From the NCBI RefSeq assembly GCF_964340395.1, contig NC_135554.1, forward strand, positions 25,279,092 through 25,343,091: DNA of 64,000 nt, read 5' to 3'. Under the pieces are notes generated by a model, which was not told the origin of the DNA, ran no database searches, and saw only the letters and a program-made list of their open reading frames with translations. This document shows positions 1 to 33,766 of this stretch, piece after piece. The DNA comes from Glandiceps talaboti. Its lineage: Eukaryota > Hemichordata > Enteropneusta > Spengelidae. Position numbers and translations under genes: made by a program. Within the stretch, counting starts at the first letter, position 1; the number at the start of each line of letters is the position of its first letter.

Positions 1-192
1 GTCCAGGTTCACAATTCTTGGGCAGACTTTGTTCCATGTTGTCAAGTTTTGCTGCTTGCAACCAAGCCCTACTTATAAAGTAAGGTACGATGTTGCTGTT
101 CACATTTAGTAGTGCAGCTTGTAATCAGTCATAGTTCATCCAGAAGGAATCTCTCCTTTGAATTCAATATAAATAGTAGTTGTATCTGTCAT

Positions 193-3100
193 TTATCTTT
201 CATCTGTCCCTGTTGTATTCCCACATGACTCCACATCTAAGATGACTTTTCCCAGCTTTCCTTCTCTGAATGACTTCAACATATATGATGCTGCAGCATC
301 GTAGTTTGGTCGTATTTCCCTGGTACCTGAATATGAAATTAGGAACAGTTTTTAATTCATCGTACATAGCAGACCTTTTTCAACCTGTTCAAGCCTCTGC
401 AGTTTGACAGCTATTCTTGGCTCAATCTTATTTAAATCTGATGTACGACTAGAGCTCAATTTCTACTTTATTTCCTTTGAATATTGTGGTTTGTTTATTA
501 TTTCTTTATTCTGAGAGTGATAGCCTCTTCCCTATTCCTAAGTACACCTTACTTACCATCTAAAGCCTTGATGTGTTGTGTCTTGCCAAGCTTCTTAGCC
601 AAGAATGTTAGTACATACATGATATCATCCGACGGCTGGTCCATACCAAACATTTCAACATACCTAGTAGTATATAGAATGATAGTCAAACACACACAAT
701 CAGTTTGCTATGTAATGGAATTTATGTCAAGTTGCAAGTCTTAGAGTAGTCCTCCTGTAGCAGGCAGACTTCTAAAATGAACATGTCAAGTGATTGGTCC
801 TTATCAACTGCAATAACCAGAACTAATTTTATCAGAAATGTCCACTTTCTTTTACTGAAAACACTTGTACATTTGTAGAACTCTTTTTGAAAACAAATGA
901 TGTTCTTTCAAAAGAAGTCTGAAGAGAATAGAGGAATATACAGCAAGTACTGGAAACTTTGGAAATGTCAGTCTATACTAAGGTGCATCAATGAATGTTT
1001 ACTTACTCAAACCGTGAATGTTTATTTAACCAGTAGAGTAGATAATCAGCTATGATGTCATGACCTATGTGGTGGTCTTGTAGAGTACCTAATAATCAAA
1101 ATTGACAATGATCATAGTACATGATACAAGCTATGACAATGGTAAGTAATACTTGCCATTCATAGTATATGATACAAGCTATCACAATGGTAAGTAATAC
1201 TTGCCATTCATAGTACATGATACAAGCTATGACAATGGTAAATAATACTTGCCATTCATAGTACATAATACATGATACAAAAACAAATAAACAAACATAG
1301 ATAATAGCAAACACAATATCATCATTACATATTGGAACACAAGTTTACAAGTTTGCTGTGGAATACTGATACATTATTAACGACTGAAACCTGCCAGTCT
1401 GATATTGATGTCAAAACAATTAGATTTTAAAATTGTCCTTACCACAGAGTGCTAACTTCATACCAGCATCTACTTCAGGTATGTATGGTGTCATTATACC
1501 TGGTGTATCTACCAGGTAAATCCTAGGATGGTTGGATACCTGCACACAAAATAGAGATGAGAAATATATACCAGTGTTTTGGTAAGGGTAGTATTTAGAA
1601 ATCAACCTGTAAGTGAGTTCCCCTGGTGTTCTAGGGTATAGTGTATGCAAATCAGGGCAAGGTGTACCAGATTTCTCTTCTCAGATACCAGGGTTCCCCA
1701 CCAAAATTATAGCACAAGGTATAGAAATCTATCCAGGTTTTACCAGATGTCCTCTCTGTTATGAGGGTTCCCAAATTTAGGCAAATAATTTACTAATAAT
1801 TTTTTTAAATCTCCGAACTATAACAACCCTGTAGTTTGGAGCATACATGTTACACTCATAATGGCATGAACACATTTTTACTATTCATCTGATAACCTTC
1901 ATCATCATCACTGTAGTGGCCATGTGATGAATAGGTGCTAGACAATCTAGAGAAGGATCTATGAAACATGTCTCTACAATGAAATTTTGTCTAAGTTTTG
2001 GAGAAACATAAGCAGAAAGAAAACTAGAGTTACCTGTATGTTTGAAAGTACACCCCTTGTGATACCAGGCACTCCACCAACTCTAGTAGCTTTACCTATA
2101 GTGGGGAAATACAGTACACAATTCAGGTGAGTTGTTAAGCAGACAGGTAGCAGGGCAGGAGGGTAGCATGACAGGTATGTAGCAGGGCTGGAGGTAGCAG
2201 GGAAGGCAGGTAGCAGGGTAGGCAGGTAGCATGACAGGTATGTAGCAGGGCTGGAGGTAGCAGGGAAGGCAGGTAGCAGGGTAGGCAGGTAGGAGGGTAG
2301 CAAGGCAGGCAGGTAGCAGGGCTGGAGGTAGCAGGGAAGGCAGGTAGCAGGGTAGGCAGGTAGGAGGGTAGCAAGGCAGGCAGGTAGCAGTGCAGGCAGG
2401 TAGCAGGGCAGGAGGGTAGCAGGTACAGATTACTTTGGTACCCTATCATAACAGTCAGATCGTCAGAGATTTGGTACAAGTGATTCAGAGGTAATTAGAT
2501 ATATAAGAATATGCTAGACTCAACACAACATTTATTACTGACACACCTGTAACATTATATGCTATGAAAGACAATAACCGTACATGTATCTGAAGTCTCT
2601 AGATATCCAAACTGTTTAATAACATCAAAATCATTTAAAACAAGAACCTATGAAAACAAACTTGTTAAAGGAAATGAACAGAAAACTAACCAATGGTATT
2701 GACACATGTGACAGGAGAACATTGAAAACACTACAGGCCTACCTTTCTTTAGGTGCATTCTTCTCATGGCGTTAATAACTGATGATTTACCAACATTAGG
2801 AATTCCACACACCATCAAATTATAGTCTTCTACATCTGTCCTTTGATATCTTTCACTTTGATTTATCATATCAACCACTGACTTCACAACCTACAATAAA
2901 ACAAAGTTAGTTAATTACTGTATATACCAGCTAACTATGTTAACCCCTTTCATTTTTTGTTATCCATAGAACATGATGCGATGTTCTATGGTTTGATATT
3001 TACAGTAGAACCTTGTTATTACAAATAGCTTAATAATAGGGACCTGAGTTCAAATCTACATTTTGTTTTGCCACTGGTGGCGCTATTCAACCTAGCATTA

Positions 3101-5755
3101 TGACCAACACTACATATCCCAATGATTTATAACTTAGAATCACACTAAAAATAGCGAGTTTTACTAAATTATGAAGGAAACATTCCCTTATTGAATACAA
3201 TTACAATGGCAATAGTACAAAGATTATTACCAAAATACAATATGTACAAGTACAGCAGAAAATTCTCTTATGAGAAATACAGTGTGAGTCTATAGATGAC
3301 GTTGCATGTGCGACCGCGAAATTGCGCGAAATTCAAAATGTGTGAATAATTACCCTGTGTACAGTATGTATATGGAACTGTACATGTATTACACAACATG
3401 ATATCATGTATGGTACCATATTGCATGATGCTATGTGAAATTATGTAGTCAAGCAAGATGTTTTATGGTGTTATATATGTGGTGATGCATAATATGCTAT
3501 ATGTCATGTGGCATTATGTTGTGTCATGTTACACTGCATAACATTACATGCTGTAGTACTAGTGAGTAAGTGCTAATGTATTGTGATATGAGGTATATAT
3601 CAAGTCAATATACACGTGAATAAAGTTCTACCACAAGATGTTAGCAAGAGACACCATCCATGGTTCTAGCAACTTACATCTCGTATTGTTTTACTTTCTT
3701 GTTTATTACAATTTGTAAATATCACATTTTGGACTCCTTCATCAGACAATCTATTTCTGACATCCTGAAATACATAAAAATCAAATCATGTAGTGTATAA
3801 GGAATTATTTATAGAAATTTATAAAACTTTTCTGGGATATATTTCTTTCTGAGCTCTGTACACAAAAGACACTAATAGTGAAATTCATCAGTTTGTGACG
3901 TGATCATAATAGATAGCGCCCTCTATCATAAGGTGAACAAGATTGACAGTTTGCTGTCAAAAGTTCTCAGCTTATCACATTACTGGTATGTTGTGTATAA
4001 AGGATAAATTTGTAATTCTCATAACACCATTGGTCTCTTCCATGACCTAAGTGTCTACCAAGTTCAGTGTTTTGTTGCATGTGATGATATATCGAAAGAC
4101 CCTCTTAGAGGTTGGTCTAATTTTGAAGACAGTTTAGTTTGATATGAAAATCACTTCCCACACAGAGTGAAGTTTTACAGAGTGAATATATTGCCAACTT
4201 GTTTGTAACAAGTTACAATGTTTTTGCTAAGATGTTAGAACCCCAGTAACAGACAGGGGTAAATTTGGTAAAACTGACATAGTACCCATACTTTGTAATA
4301 CAATTTGGGTGGGGAACCCTGACAAAATGACTGGGGAACTCAGGTAAGTTTTACCTACTTTATACTACCTTAAAAAATCTATTTTCATTTGAAGAAATAC
4401 ACAACATAAAATCAAACTTACCTTCCTTTTGGTTGAATCCATTAAATCCATCTTGTTGAGGACAAGTAAATGTGGTTTGACTCCAAGAACACCTTTAAAC
4501 ACAGGATTACGGCCAGTAAAAGGAATGTATAACATCTTGAGTTAAGGCAAAAATTGTTATAAATAAACTTTCTCCTTCAATACAGATTAATGTAGTCAAT
4601 CTTTGACCACCTGCTTTCCCCTCTCACTGTTGAAAGTTTAATGTTAATGTATTGCACTGGGTTTTTCTAGGTTTTAGAATGTGGTTACAGAAAGGGCAAT
4701 TTGATTAAACTCTTGTAGCTTTCATTCACTAAGTGTTCTGAGTGTGTACATACACTGAAAGAATGTCATCTAAGATGCTCTTTCAATCAATATAGCACCC
4801 ATAATGATATATCCCATATAATAACATACTATGCCACATGGTTTGATATTTGTTTCAGCATGGCTAAAGACCTTGGACATGATCTGAACCACAATTGTGC
4901 TTTAATCAACCCGGGTGTATACTTAGGTACCTGATAGGATAGCGGTTGCATTATGAATGCTTAATCTTCATCAATTAAATAATAATATATCATCCATGAT
5001 GATTAACATTGATAGCAATTAAGTCAATATATCCCATCTACTAATATACTACTGTATTATTTTGGTAGGGAATCTCAGTAAAATGGCTGGGGAGCTTTGA
5101 TAGTTTTTACTAACTTTCAAGCCTTGATAGTGTAAGCACTATAATGATAAAACAACTGACATAATACTATATAAAGGATATTCTAGCATCATGTACTTCA
5201 ATTACACAGTCTATTTTACGTAACATAGATTGCATTTTCTTCATTCCTGTAATTTGTAAAAATAAAAAAAGGTTGTAAGTTGCATAATACATGTATGTAA
5301 ATATGTAAATCAGTCAATTCATTATCAATATATTATATTGATAATTAAAGTCACTGATGTACACATACTATGAATTGTTTACATCTTAGGGACTTGATTG
5401 ACATGCTTTGGTAAAGTGCATAAATGTTTTTGTTTATCGAGACTATCTACTGAGCTGGCACTAGAGAGATATCATATTGAGTCTTGTTCTTCTGTGCCTA
5501 TTCTATTTGTTTGGTTTATGTGTGGTAAACATGACTGCTTGGGTTCTTGGATCACTTGACATCTGGGTAGATACATTTTTGCTGAATGTTAGTCCCTTAA
5601 AACAACTCTCAGATATAGGTTTGAGAGTTGATTGTACCTCTTGCCATATGTGATGGAAACCAATGCACCAACTCCTTGTGTCCAAATGTAAATGATTCCC
5701 GGAATAGACGTCCGGCATATGACATGGAACCAGCTATACGTCCTGATGATGTCAT
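193..5755 (-). CDS. MTG1: Mitochondrial ribosome-associated GTPase 1, complete, 10 coding exons
   Basis: MTG1 is a circularly permuted GTPase acting in the mitochondrial matrix on large-subunit ribosome assembly. Exons on the minus strand, in transcript order: 5638-5755, 5182-5246, 4422-4526, 3678-3764, 2743-2890, 2034-2095, 1443-1539, 1007-1088, 557-663, 193-326. They total 1005 nt, that is 334 aa plus TAA, the same length as I recall for human MTG1. All phases join cleanly. Motifs appear in the permuted order: NKMD (G4, residues 85-88), GIPNVGKS (G1, about 154-161), TRVGG..GIT (G2 region) and DTPG (G3, about 206-209), then an [11 protein letters not shown] helix. The N-terminus ([10 protein letters not shown]) matches the family hallmark. 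The start ATG at 5755 lies nine bases after a 3' splice site (exon begins 5762), so there is an upstream noncoding exon. Another in-frame ATG lies at 5725. Intron 2 is a U12 AT-AC intron, described separately. Confidence 0.95.
1108..1290. repeat. Tandem repeat, about 48 bp unit, 3-4 copies
   Basis: A unit containing TGATACAAGCTATGACAATG and TACTTGCCATTCATAGTA is repeated head to tail just upstream (in MTG1 sense) of the exon at 1007-1088, so it lies in the polypyrimidine side of that intron. Confidence 0.9.
2138..2425. repeat. GCAGGTAGCAGGG-type minisatellite
   Basis: Degenerate 10-20 bp units built from GGTAGCAGGG and AGGCAGGTAGC fill this part of the MTG1 intron between exons 2034-2095 and 2743-2890. 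Open frames over it on the minus strand (P/L/C/T-rich) are repeat artefacts. Confidence 0.9.
4527..5181 (-). other. MTG1: U12-type AT-AC intron in MTG1
   Basis: On the minus strand the exon ending in codons for VHDAR is followed directly by ATATCCTTT, the exact U12 donor consensus, with no usable GT nearby. The intron ends in TTATAC, followed by ATT CCT TTT ACT GGC, giving [11 protein letters not shown], collinear with the human DARIPLSGRNP. A branch site GCCTTAAC sits with its adenosine (4542) about 15 nt before the terminal AC. A GT-AG alternative would break the conserved motif. The intron is 655 nt, phase 0. Confidence 0.93.
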
Positions 5756-6257
5756 GGTGTCTCTAGAACAAATCAACATGTATCTGTCATAATTCATAAG
5801 ATGGTTCAGTATCAATTTATCATAAACATTAGGTTATCAATCGTGTCCATATTTGCTATGCTTGTTTTAGCTATATATGACATTAATGATATCATCAAAG
5901 GCGTCAATATGAATATGCACTGAACAAGAAAACTGTTAGAAAACTGTATTTATAAATAAGATGTTAATCATTCACATACATTAAAGATATGACATCATCG
6001 TGTGGTGTGAAGTAGTACTGAAGGTGTATAGATCAACAAATGGGGAACTCGATATGTGTATACAAAATTTACAAATGTTTTTTGTCATTGTCAAGGGTAG
6101 CTAGATCTGGATGTATATACTACCACGTCTGTCGAACTTCGTAGCATCCAGAGCTATGTCAAGGGTTTATACTTGCAAGTAGGCATTACAGATCTACCTG
6201 AGGTCTTCACGTATTTATACTAGTCTATGCAATTACAAAGATACATCATATGTTTAC

Positions 6258-6345
6258 CTTCTGTTTAAGTTCTGAATCTGAGAAAGAGATCGGGGCTACA
6301 TCACACGTGGTTGAACTCGAAGACTGTGCAGTGGATCTGTGGTAT
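6258..6345 (-). other. MTG1: Probable MTG1 5' noncoding exon with a start-stop uORF
   Basis: A consensus donor (AAG|GTAAAC, exon edge 6258) on the minus strand pairs well with the acceptor at 5763-5764 that opens the start-codon exon. The transcript start is not defined; about 6345 is a guess. The exon contains ATG immediately followed by TAG (6296-6301), a minimal upstream ORF that could modulate translation. No coding frame links this exon to the MTG1 protein. Confidence 0.55.
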
Positions 6346-6530
6346 TACTTGTCGAAATTCGACGTTACAACCAATAGCTGCCAAACAATATCAACTATGT
6401 AAAAATTGCAATATTATACATGTATGGATGAAATGAAATGGCGCCCTAGAGGACATACATGCAACAGCTAGCAGAAGACAAATAAACCGGAAGTAGATAT
6501 CGATATTTGTATGTTGTATCTTTTCTCCAG
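6346..6530. promoter_or_regulatory. Shared bidirectional promoter interval
   Basis: MTG1 (minus) and the NACHT/TPR gene (plus) are transcribed away from each other, with 5' noncoding exons inferred at about 6258-6345 and 6534-6634. The interval between is under 200 bp, so the two genes must share promoter sequence. I see no clear TATA box; scattered CpGs are more frequent than in the introns. The exact start sites are inferred. Confidence 0.5.
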
Positions 6531-6533
6531 TGA

Positions 6534-6634
6534 GGCCGCGTGAAAGTGGATTGGCTCAAGACTCAGAAGGTGTTGCCGGAGCTTCGTAAGTGTCGCCTTG
6601 TCGTTTGCGACCTGTCTTTGGACCCTGCATATAG
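6534..6634 (+). other. Probable 5' noncoding exon of the NACHT/TPR gene
   Basis: Ends with a strong donor (ATATAG|GTAAGA, GT at 6635) and would splice to the acceptor at 8181-8182 ahead of the start-codon exon. TTTTCTCCAG just before 6534 could itself be an acceptor, so this may be an internal 5' UTR exon. One frame is open throughout but has no ATG and is out of frame with the main start. Confidence 0.5.
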
Positions 6635-8182
6635 GTAAGATAGCTGATACATTCTTATACTTAACAATATAGAATGTGACTATTCGAGATACTCAGCAAA
6701 TTGCCGCATAATCGGAGTGAAATGATGCAAAGGTACGGTAATTGTTGCGCTTCTCAGCTGTTGACATGACTACGTTGTCAGCAATGCTTACGTACATATA
6801 CATGTGTCTTCGGTATGTTGACCTTTATTACGAATAAAACTGGGTTTAGTGTTCGGTCTTACACGATCACACCATGGAAGTATCACGATACGTTCATGGT
6901 CACACTGTCACCATCACTAAATAGTCTGCGATGGATTGAATGACTGCGTTTTACTGCCACTATTTCTTGATTTTATAGTTGTTTCCCCTTGCGGCGGGTT
7001 GCACATAATAGGTGATTACATAATAACCTGTCGGTTATACTTTCATGATATATACATAAATTAAATTTCATTATACTAATGTATTTCTATACGTACACCA
7101 TTTTCGGACAAAGCAGAGAAATTACGATTCATAAACCCGTTTTTATTGCAAGTCACCAACCCTTCCTCTATTTTTTCCCCTTCAAACTGCCACATTTTAA
7201 CTTTTTATTAAAATATTAAAGGCACTTCTTAATTTTATATGTAAAAAGCTTTTTTCTCAGTATATGTTTTTCATTGGATGTCAATTTCTAGTTTTGAGCA
7301 TGTTATGTGATTATTTAATTTGAAATTGACATCTTTCACCATCAACAGTGTTTTATATTTTTTTGTCATGGAAATTGTTAACAACTTTATTTTGTTTGTT
7401 TGTTTTGTTTGTTTGTTTGTTTGTTATTCATTTACCTATTTACTCATCAACAAAGCCATTTATATGGTCACTCATAAATGAGAGAAAAATGCAAATATTA
7501 AAACTAGTTAAAAACTACTCCATTGATTATGTTAATTTTACTCAAAATGTATGTAAGTGTTATTAAAATTATTGTTTAGACTAATCATAATTAGGTAATC
7601 ATCAAACAGCTCTCATGTTCCATTTATTGTTTATGTCTGTTTAAATTTGAATGTCTGGTGTACTGAATGGTAATTTTATTTTGAGATGCAACAGGTGTTA
7701 CACAGTTGTATGTATACACACATACTTAGTATGATTGTTGGAGAATGATATTGTGAACTAGGATGATTTTATTTATAGACAGTGTTAGGAAATGAAATAA
7801 ATACAAAAAATTTGTTGTAAAAGTTGAATAGATGTGTATGACATCCTGATATGGACACAATGTTAGTAATATACATGTATATGATACAAATTTGATTATA
7901 AAATGCTTTATGTGAAGATACCTATGAATATGAACTATGAATAATGATTAACTTTATTTGCATATTCAATATTATTATAATTTTCTTGACAAATGTATAA
8001 GGTGTGAAAAAACTTGTTTTTTTATAGAGATTTTAGATTCTTTGTTCTATCTATATGTGTTGACTACTGTCAGGTTCATAATATATTATTATACATGCAT
8101 AAAACGCATTCTGTGTGAGATCTAATTAATTCATTTTTTACATGACCACGAATAATAAATTACTTAATTTTTTTTTTTACAG
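6635..8182 (+). other. First intron of the NACHT/TPR gene
   Basis: About 1.5 kb of A+T-rich DNA between the noncoding exon and the start-codon exon. It has a (TTTG)n run near 7396-7425 and a poly-T acceptor tract before 8183. I see no other gene or element. Confidence 0.6.
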
Positions 8183-8224
8183 ATTTTTCATTTGTGGTTG
8201 GGTGATAAAGACTGCATAGACAAG

Positions 8225-30184
<21,960 letters not shown>

Positions 30185-32504
30185 AACATATAGTGAAATC
30201 CACCTTATGATAATAAGACGTACCCCAACGTTTTTATCCTATTATACAGTTTTATATATTTTATTACAAATAGTTGTGTGTGTCAACAATATAAAAGGCT
30301 ATACATATTTCATAGATAATTTGTATATATGATATTTCTTTGTGATAGAAGCTTATGACCTTGAACTTTAAGACTGTAAGATACGTTGTGTTGTTCTGCC
30401 TTCATTGACCTGAAAGGGATTGACTGATGTGTTAAGGTGTCCAGACACAATGAACTTTAGAGACCACCTTGAACTTAGACCTGGTAAATTTATTGTATAT
30501 CAGAACTGACTGTTCAACTAACTTAAGGTGTGTATTTTACAAAATTACATGTCTGTATAACTATATAGTATCTGTGTATGTATATGTTGTTTGTTCTGAT
30601 AGTAATAGTATTTATATACCAAGCATAATGTAAATAGAAATGAAAAGAATGCCTCAAATAGGAATTTCTTTGATGACAAATGACTGAAATTGCATTCATA
30701 TTTCTAGTGGTGTTGACTGAAGAAATAGCATGACATAGTCATGATGTAATTATAATATGAGATGGAATAAACGAGTATAAAATGCATAATATCTTGGAAT
30801 GTGTAAAAAGTTGTAGGATATCAAGGAGTGTAAAATAAGGTTAAAGAAAATGTCATTGCTTGACAGTGTCAATTCAGTGTGTTTGTCTAGGTTAGGAAAC
30901 CTTGATAACAAAGAGAGGCAAATGGGTATAATTTGCATATATTCCAATAGAATTGACTAATCCTGCTTTATAGGAATTCTGGTAAAATGACAGGTGTAGG
31001 TGCCCTCATAGATTTTATCTACTTAAGCTATACTTGTACTGCCTTGCAGAAAGACTCTGAATTCAACATGTACATGTATAAAATGATTCACTTGATCCTT
31101 AAAGACCAAAGTTTCAATCCCAGGTTCTCATATTAGTGTCACTTTATCAGTGGTGTCATAAGGGTCACAGAGGGTCAATCTTTTGTTCTGAATCAATATT
31201 AGCACAGTTCTGCCAGATAACTGTTCTTAACATGTAGATATGAATACTAATCTGATCTGGGTCTCCAAATTTTATATTTCATCTCTCAGGAAACTAAACC
31301 TGGAAGGCATTACAGTCATTACAATACAATTTATATTGAGATAAGACCAAATTAAAAGAGAGTACTTATCACATAGCCAGAACACTCAGGTACACAAAAC
31401 CCTTTTTTCACAATCATTGATTGGATAATGTCATTGAGTATTCTTCATAAAGGCAACTTATGATTGGGTTGTACTCTTGGCACTGAAGCAAGATTGGCTG
31501 AAATCATGGATATTGATTCCAAAGTGAGTTACATTTAGAATGTTATTCCTTCTTTCTCAGAAATATGTTCCTACACATCACAATTATGAGTTTGTTACTA
31601 ACAGGGTATTTTTAATATTCCAAATACATTTACACTTTATTGATGCAAGCAAAGACAAATATGCAAGTTTTTTTTATCTAAATGTGTACGTATCTGTTCA
31701 ATCAAGGAATGCTAATTAACAGTCTTTCAAAAATATATCACATTCCTAATCTGGTTACAATGCGTTAACACACACACAAACAAACACACAAATTTGATAC
31801 CTAAGTGTGTGGTAACAATTGACAGCTGTTTTAGACATATCCTGACTGACTGAGGTTGTATTCTGACTTTATTTTCACTTTACTGTTTTCAATGAAACTT
31901 TAAAACTTTTGTACATAATGAGATGTAAATTTTATGCATATATCTTTCTGATGTGTTTACATTAGCCAGTGTTATGGATTTGTATGCACTATATGTAGAT
32001 AATGACATTAGTCTGTTTTCTTGCCTGGTGAATTAAAATCATAGTAACATCTTGTAAGAGGTGAACTCGTTACACCCAATGGAATGTTCAGAGTTTTACC
32101 TCAAACTAACAAAGTCTTAATTTTTCAGCATTTCGGTTATCTATCATTAGTATTTTTAAAATAAGTTTTCCATTATAATTAAAATTTTAGTGTCATTTGG
32201 GATATAAATTTCGCTCTCATTTATTTTGCATTAACCATGTTTCACAATCATGAGAGATCTCCCAGACACTTGATTTTTCAACAAAATTTTATTCAGGAGT
32301 GTCACTGGCAATTTGCTATCTGGAGTACAAAATTTATAAATGACTTACAGTGTGTTCATATAGGAAGAGACTTTCAACATATGAAAGATATATGTCTCTG
32401 AAATGTATCTTAACATTAACTCAGGAATTGAATTTTTTTTTTGTTTACTTGTTTATATCATAGAAATGTACAATGTGTCTCATTTTAACAGGTTATACAA
32501 TAAA
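30185..32504 (+). other. 3' UTR and downstream region of the NACHT/TPR gene
   Basis: Candidate polyadenylation signals AATAAA lie at 30766-30771 and 32499-32504; the first is the likelier. The rest is A+T rich and I see no gene, strong repeat or RNA in it. Confidence 0.5.
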
Positions 32505-32550
32505 TAGATTGTTAGGAAGCTGTACTTTCTATAAGATCATTTATTGCTTA

Positions 32551-32935
32551 GGCCAAATAAAAAAGTTGTTTGGTTCCGGTTACCGGACCCCACCTAGTTT
32601 TTCACGCCAACCTTAAACTTTGTTTTTACATATTCAAGAGAAAAAATAAGAAAATCGTGAAAATTGTGAATTCTCGCAAGAAATAGTGGATGCAGAAACT
32701 GACATCAACTGAAAAAAAACAATATAAAAATGTTCTTCCAATCTGTAATGGCTGTACATCTGATGAGAAGAAACCAATAACACAGAGACCATATGGAAAA
32801 CAACGGAAAAACGTAACTACCTGAACAAGACACTCACATATGAAAAAAAAAATTTAAAAATAAAATAAAAAATCTACCTACCCCATCTATTTTTTAAATC
32901 GAATGTAATCGGAACCACACAATTTTTTTTACACC
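32551..32935. mobile_element. Harbinger-like MITE with TTA target duplication
   Basis: The left end GGCCAAATAAAAAAGTTGTT + TGGTTCCG and the reverse complement of the right end GGTGTAAAAAAAATTGTGTG + GTTCCG are imperfect inverted repeats. TTA flanks both ends (32548-32550 and 32936-32938). The length of 385 bp, lack of coding frame and TTA duplication fit a non-autonomous PIF/Harbinger-type element. Confidence 0.72.
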
Positions 32936-33059
32936 TTAGGTAGATTAGAATTCAGTTGTGTGACGATTATGCTCATCGACCCCCCCCCCCCCCCAACCAT
33001 GTGTAACATTTAAGTTGAGAACGATCACATTTAGGGGTAACCGGCATTTTCTATATCAC

Positions 33060-33245
33060 CACCTACAAAATGTCATGCATCAAACTTATGAAATTTGGAA
33101 GTTCAAAATCCATGCGTGCAAACTACTTTTCAAACCAAGTCATTAACACCTGGAACAACTTACCTGCTATTGGTGTATGTAACATCACACTTTAAATACT
33201 TTCAAAAACAGTCTAGACACATATTGGAATGACTATAAGTATATA
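33060..33245 (+). mobile_element. LINE reverse-transcriptase 3' remnant
   Basis: A plus-strand translation near 33098-33190 reads SMRANYFSNQVINTWNNLPA, followed in another frame by NTFKNSLDTYWNDYKY. This is the C-terminal signature seen after the reverse transcriptase of CR1/jockey-like LINEs (FFSNRVINxWNxLP..FKNxLDxxW). The fragment is short and frame-shifted. Confidence 0.72.
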
Positions 33246-33766
33246 ACAGACTCCAGTGTTTTTGACCACTATTAAATCAACATTTGCAGTATCTTGTTTA
33301 TCAACTCACAGTTCAAAGTTGTATATATATATGTTATTATCATTCTGAACCCTACAAGTAATTACTATCTTGAACTCTGCAAAAAAAAAAGGATTTTTGG
33401 AGAGAGAAAATCGTCACTGGTCAAAAGTGACTATTTCGTGTACTATATAAATCACGGCATGGACCCTTTCGTGTCTGGTCTATGATCCAAGGTACAATAC
33501 TGGCAATAGTCCAAGACTGACATCGCGTTATTTACCCCTAAATCACAAATGTGCACGTGATGACAGTCACGGGTCTAACCTCTACTTCACAAGTTCAGGA
33601 CACTCCCTCGAGGGCCTCAATATCAGTTTGCGATTATACTAGTGTTGCGCCGGATCGGAGTTTAGATAAAACGTAGGAAAAAAAAGGCGCGAGCGACTGT
33701 CGACAGTCTAGACACTCCCTTCCATAGCTAACTTTGTCGCGGCGTATTACAGCTTTTAGCCGAGTT

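Noticed and set aside
2135-2479. Proline/leucine/cysteine-rich minus-strand frames
   Set aside because: They translate the GGTAGCAGGG minisatellite within an MTG1 intron.
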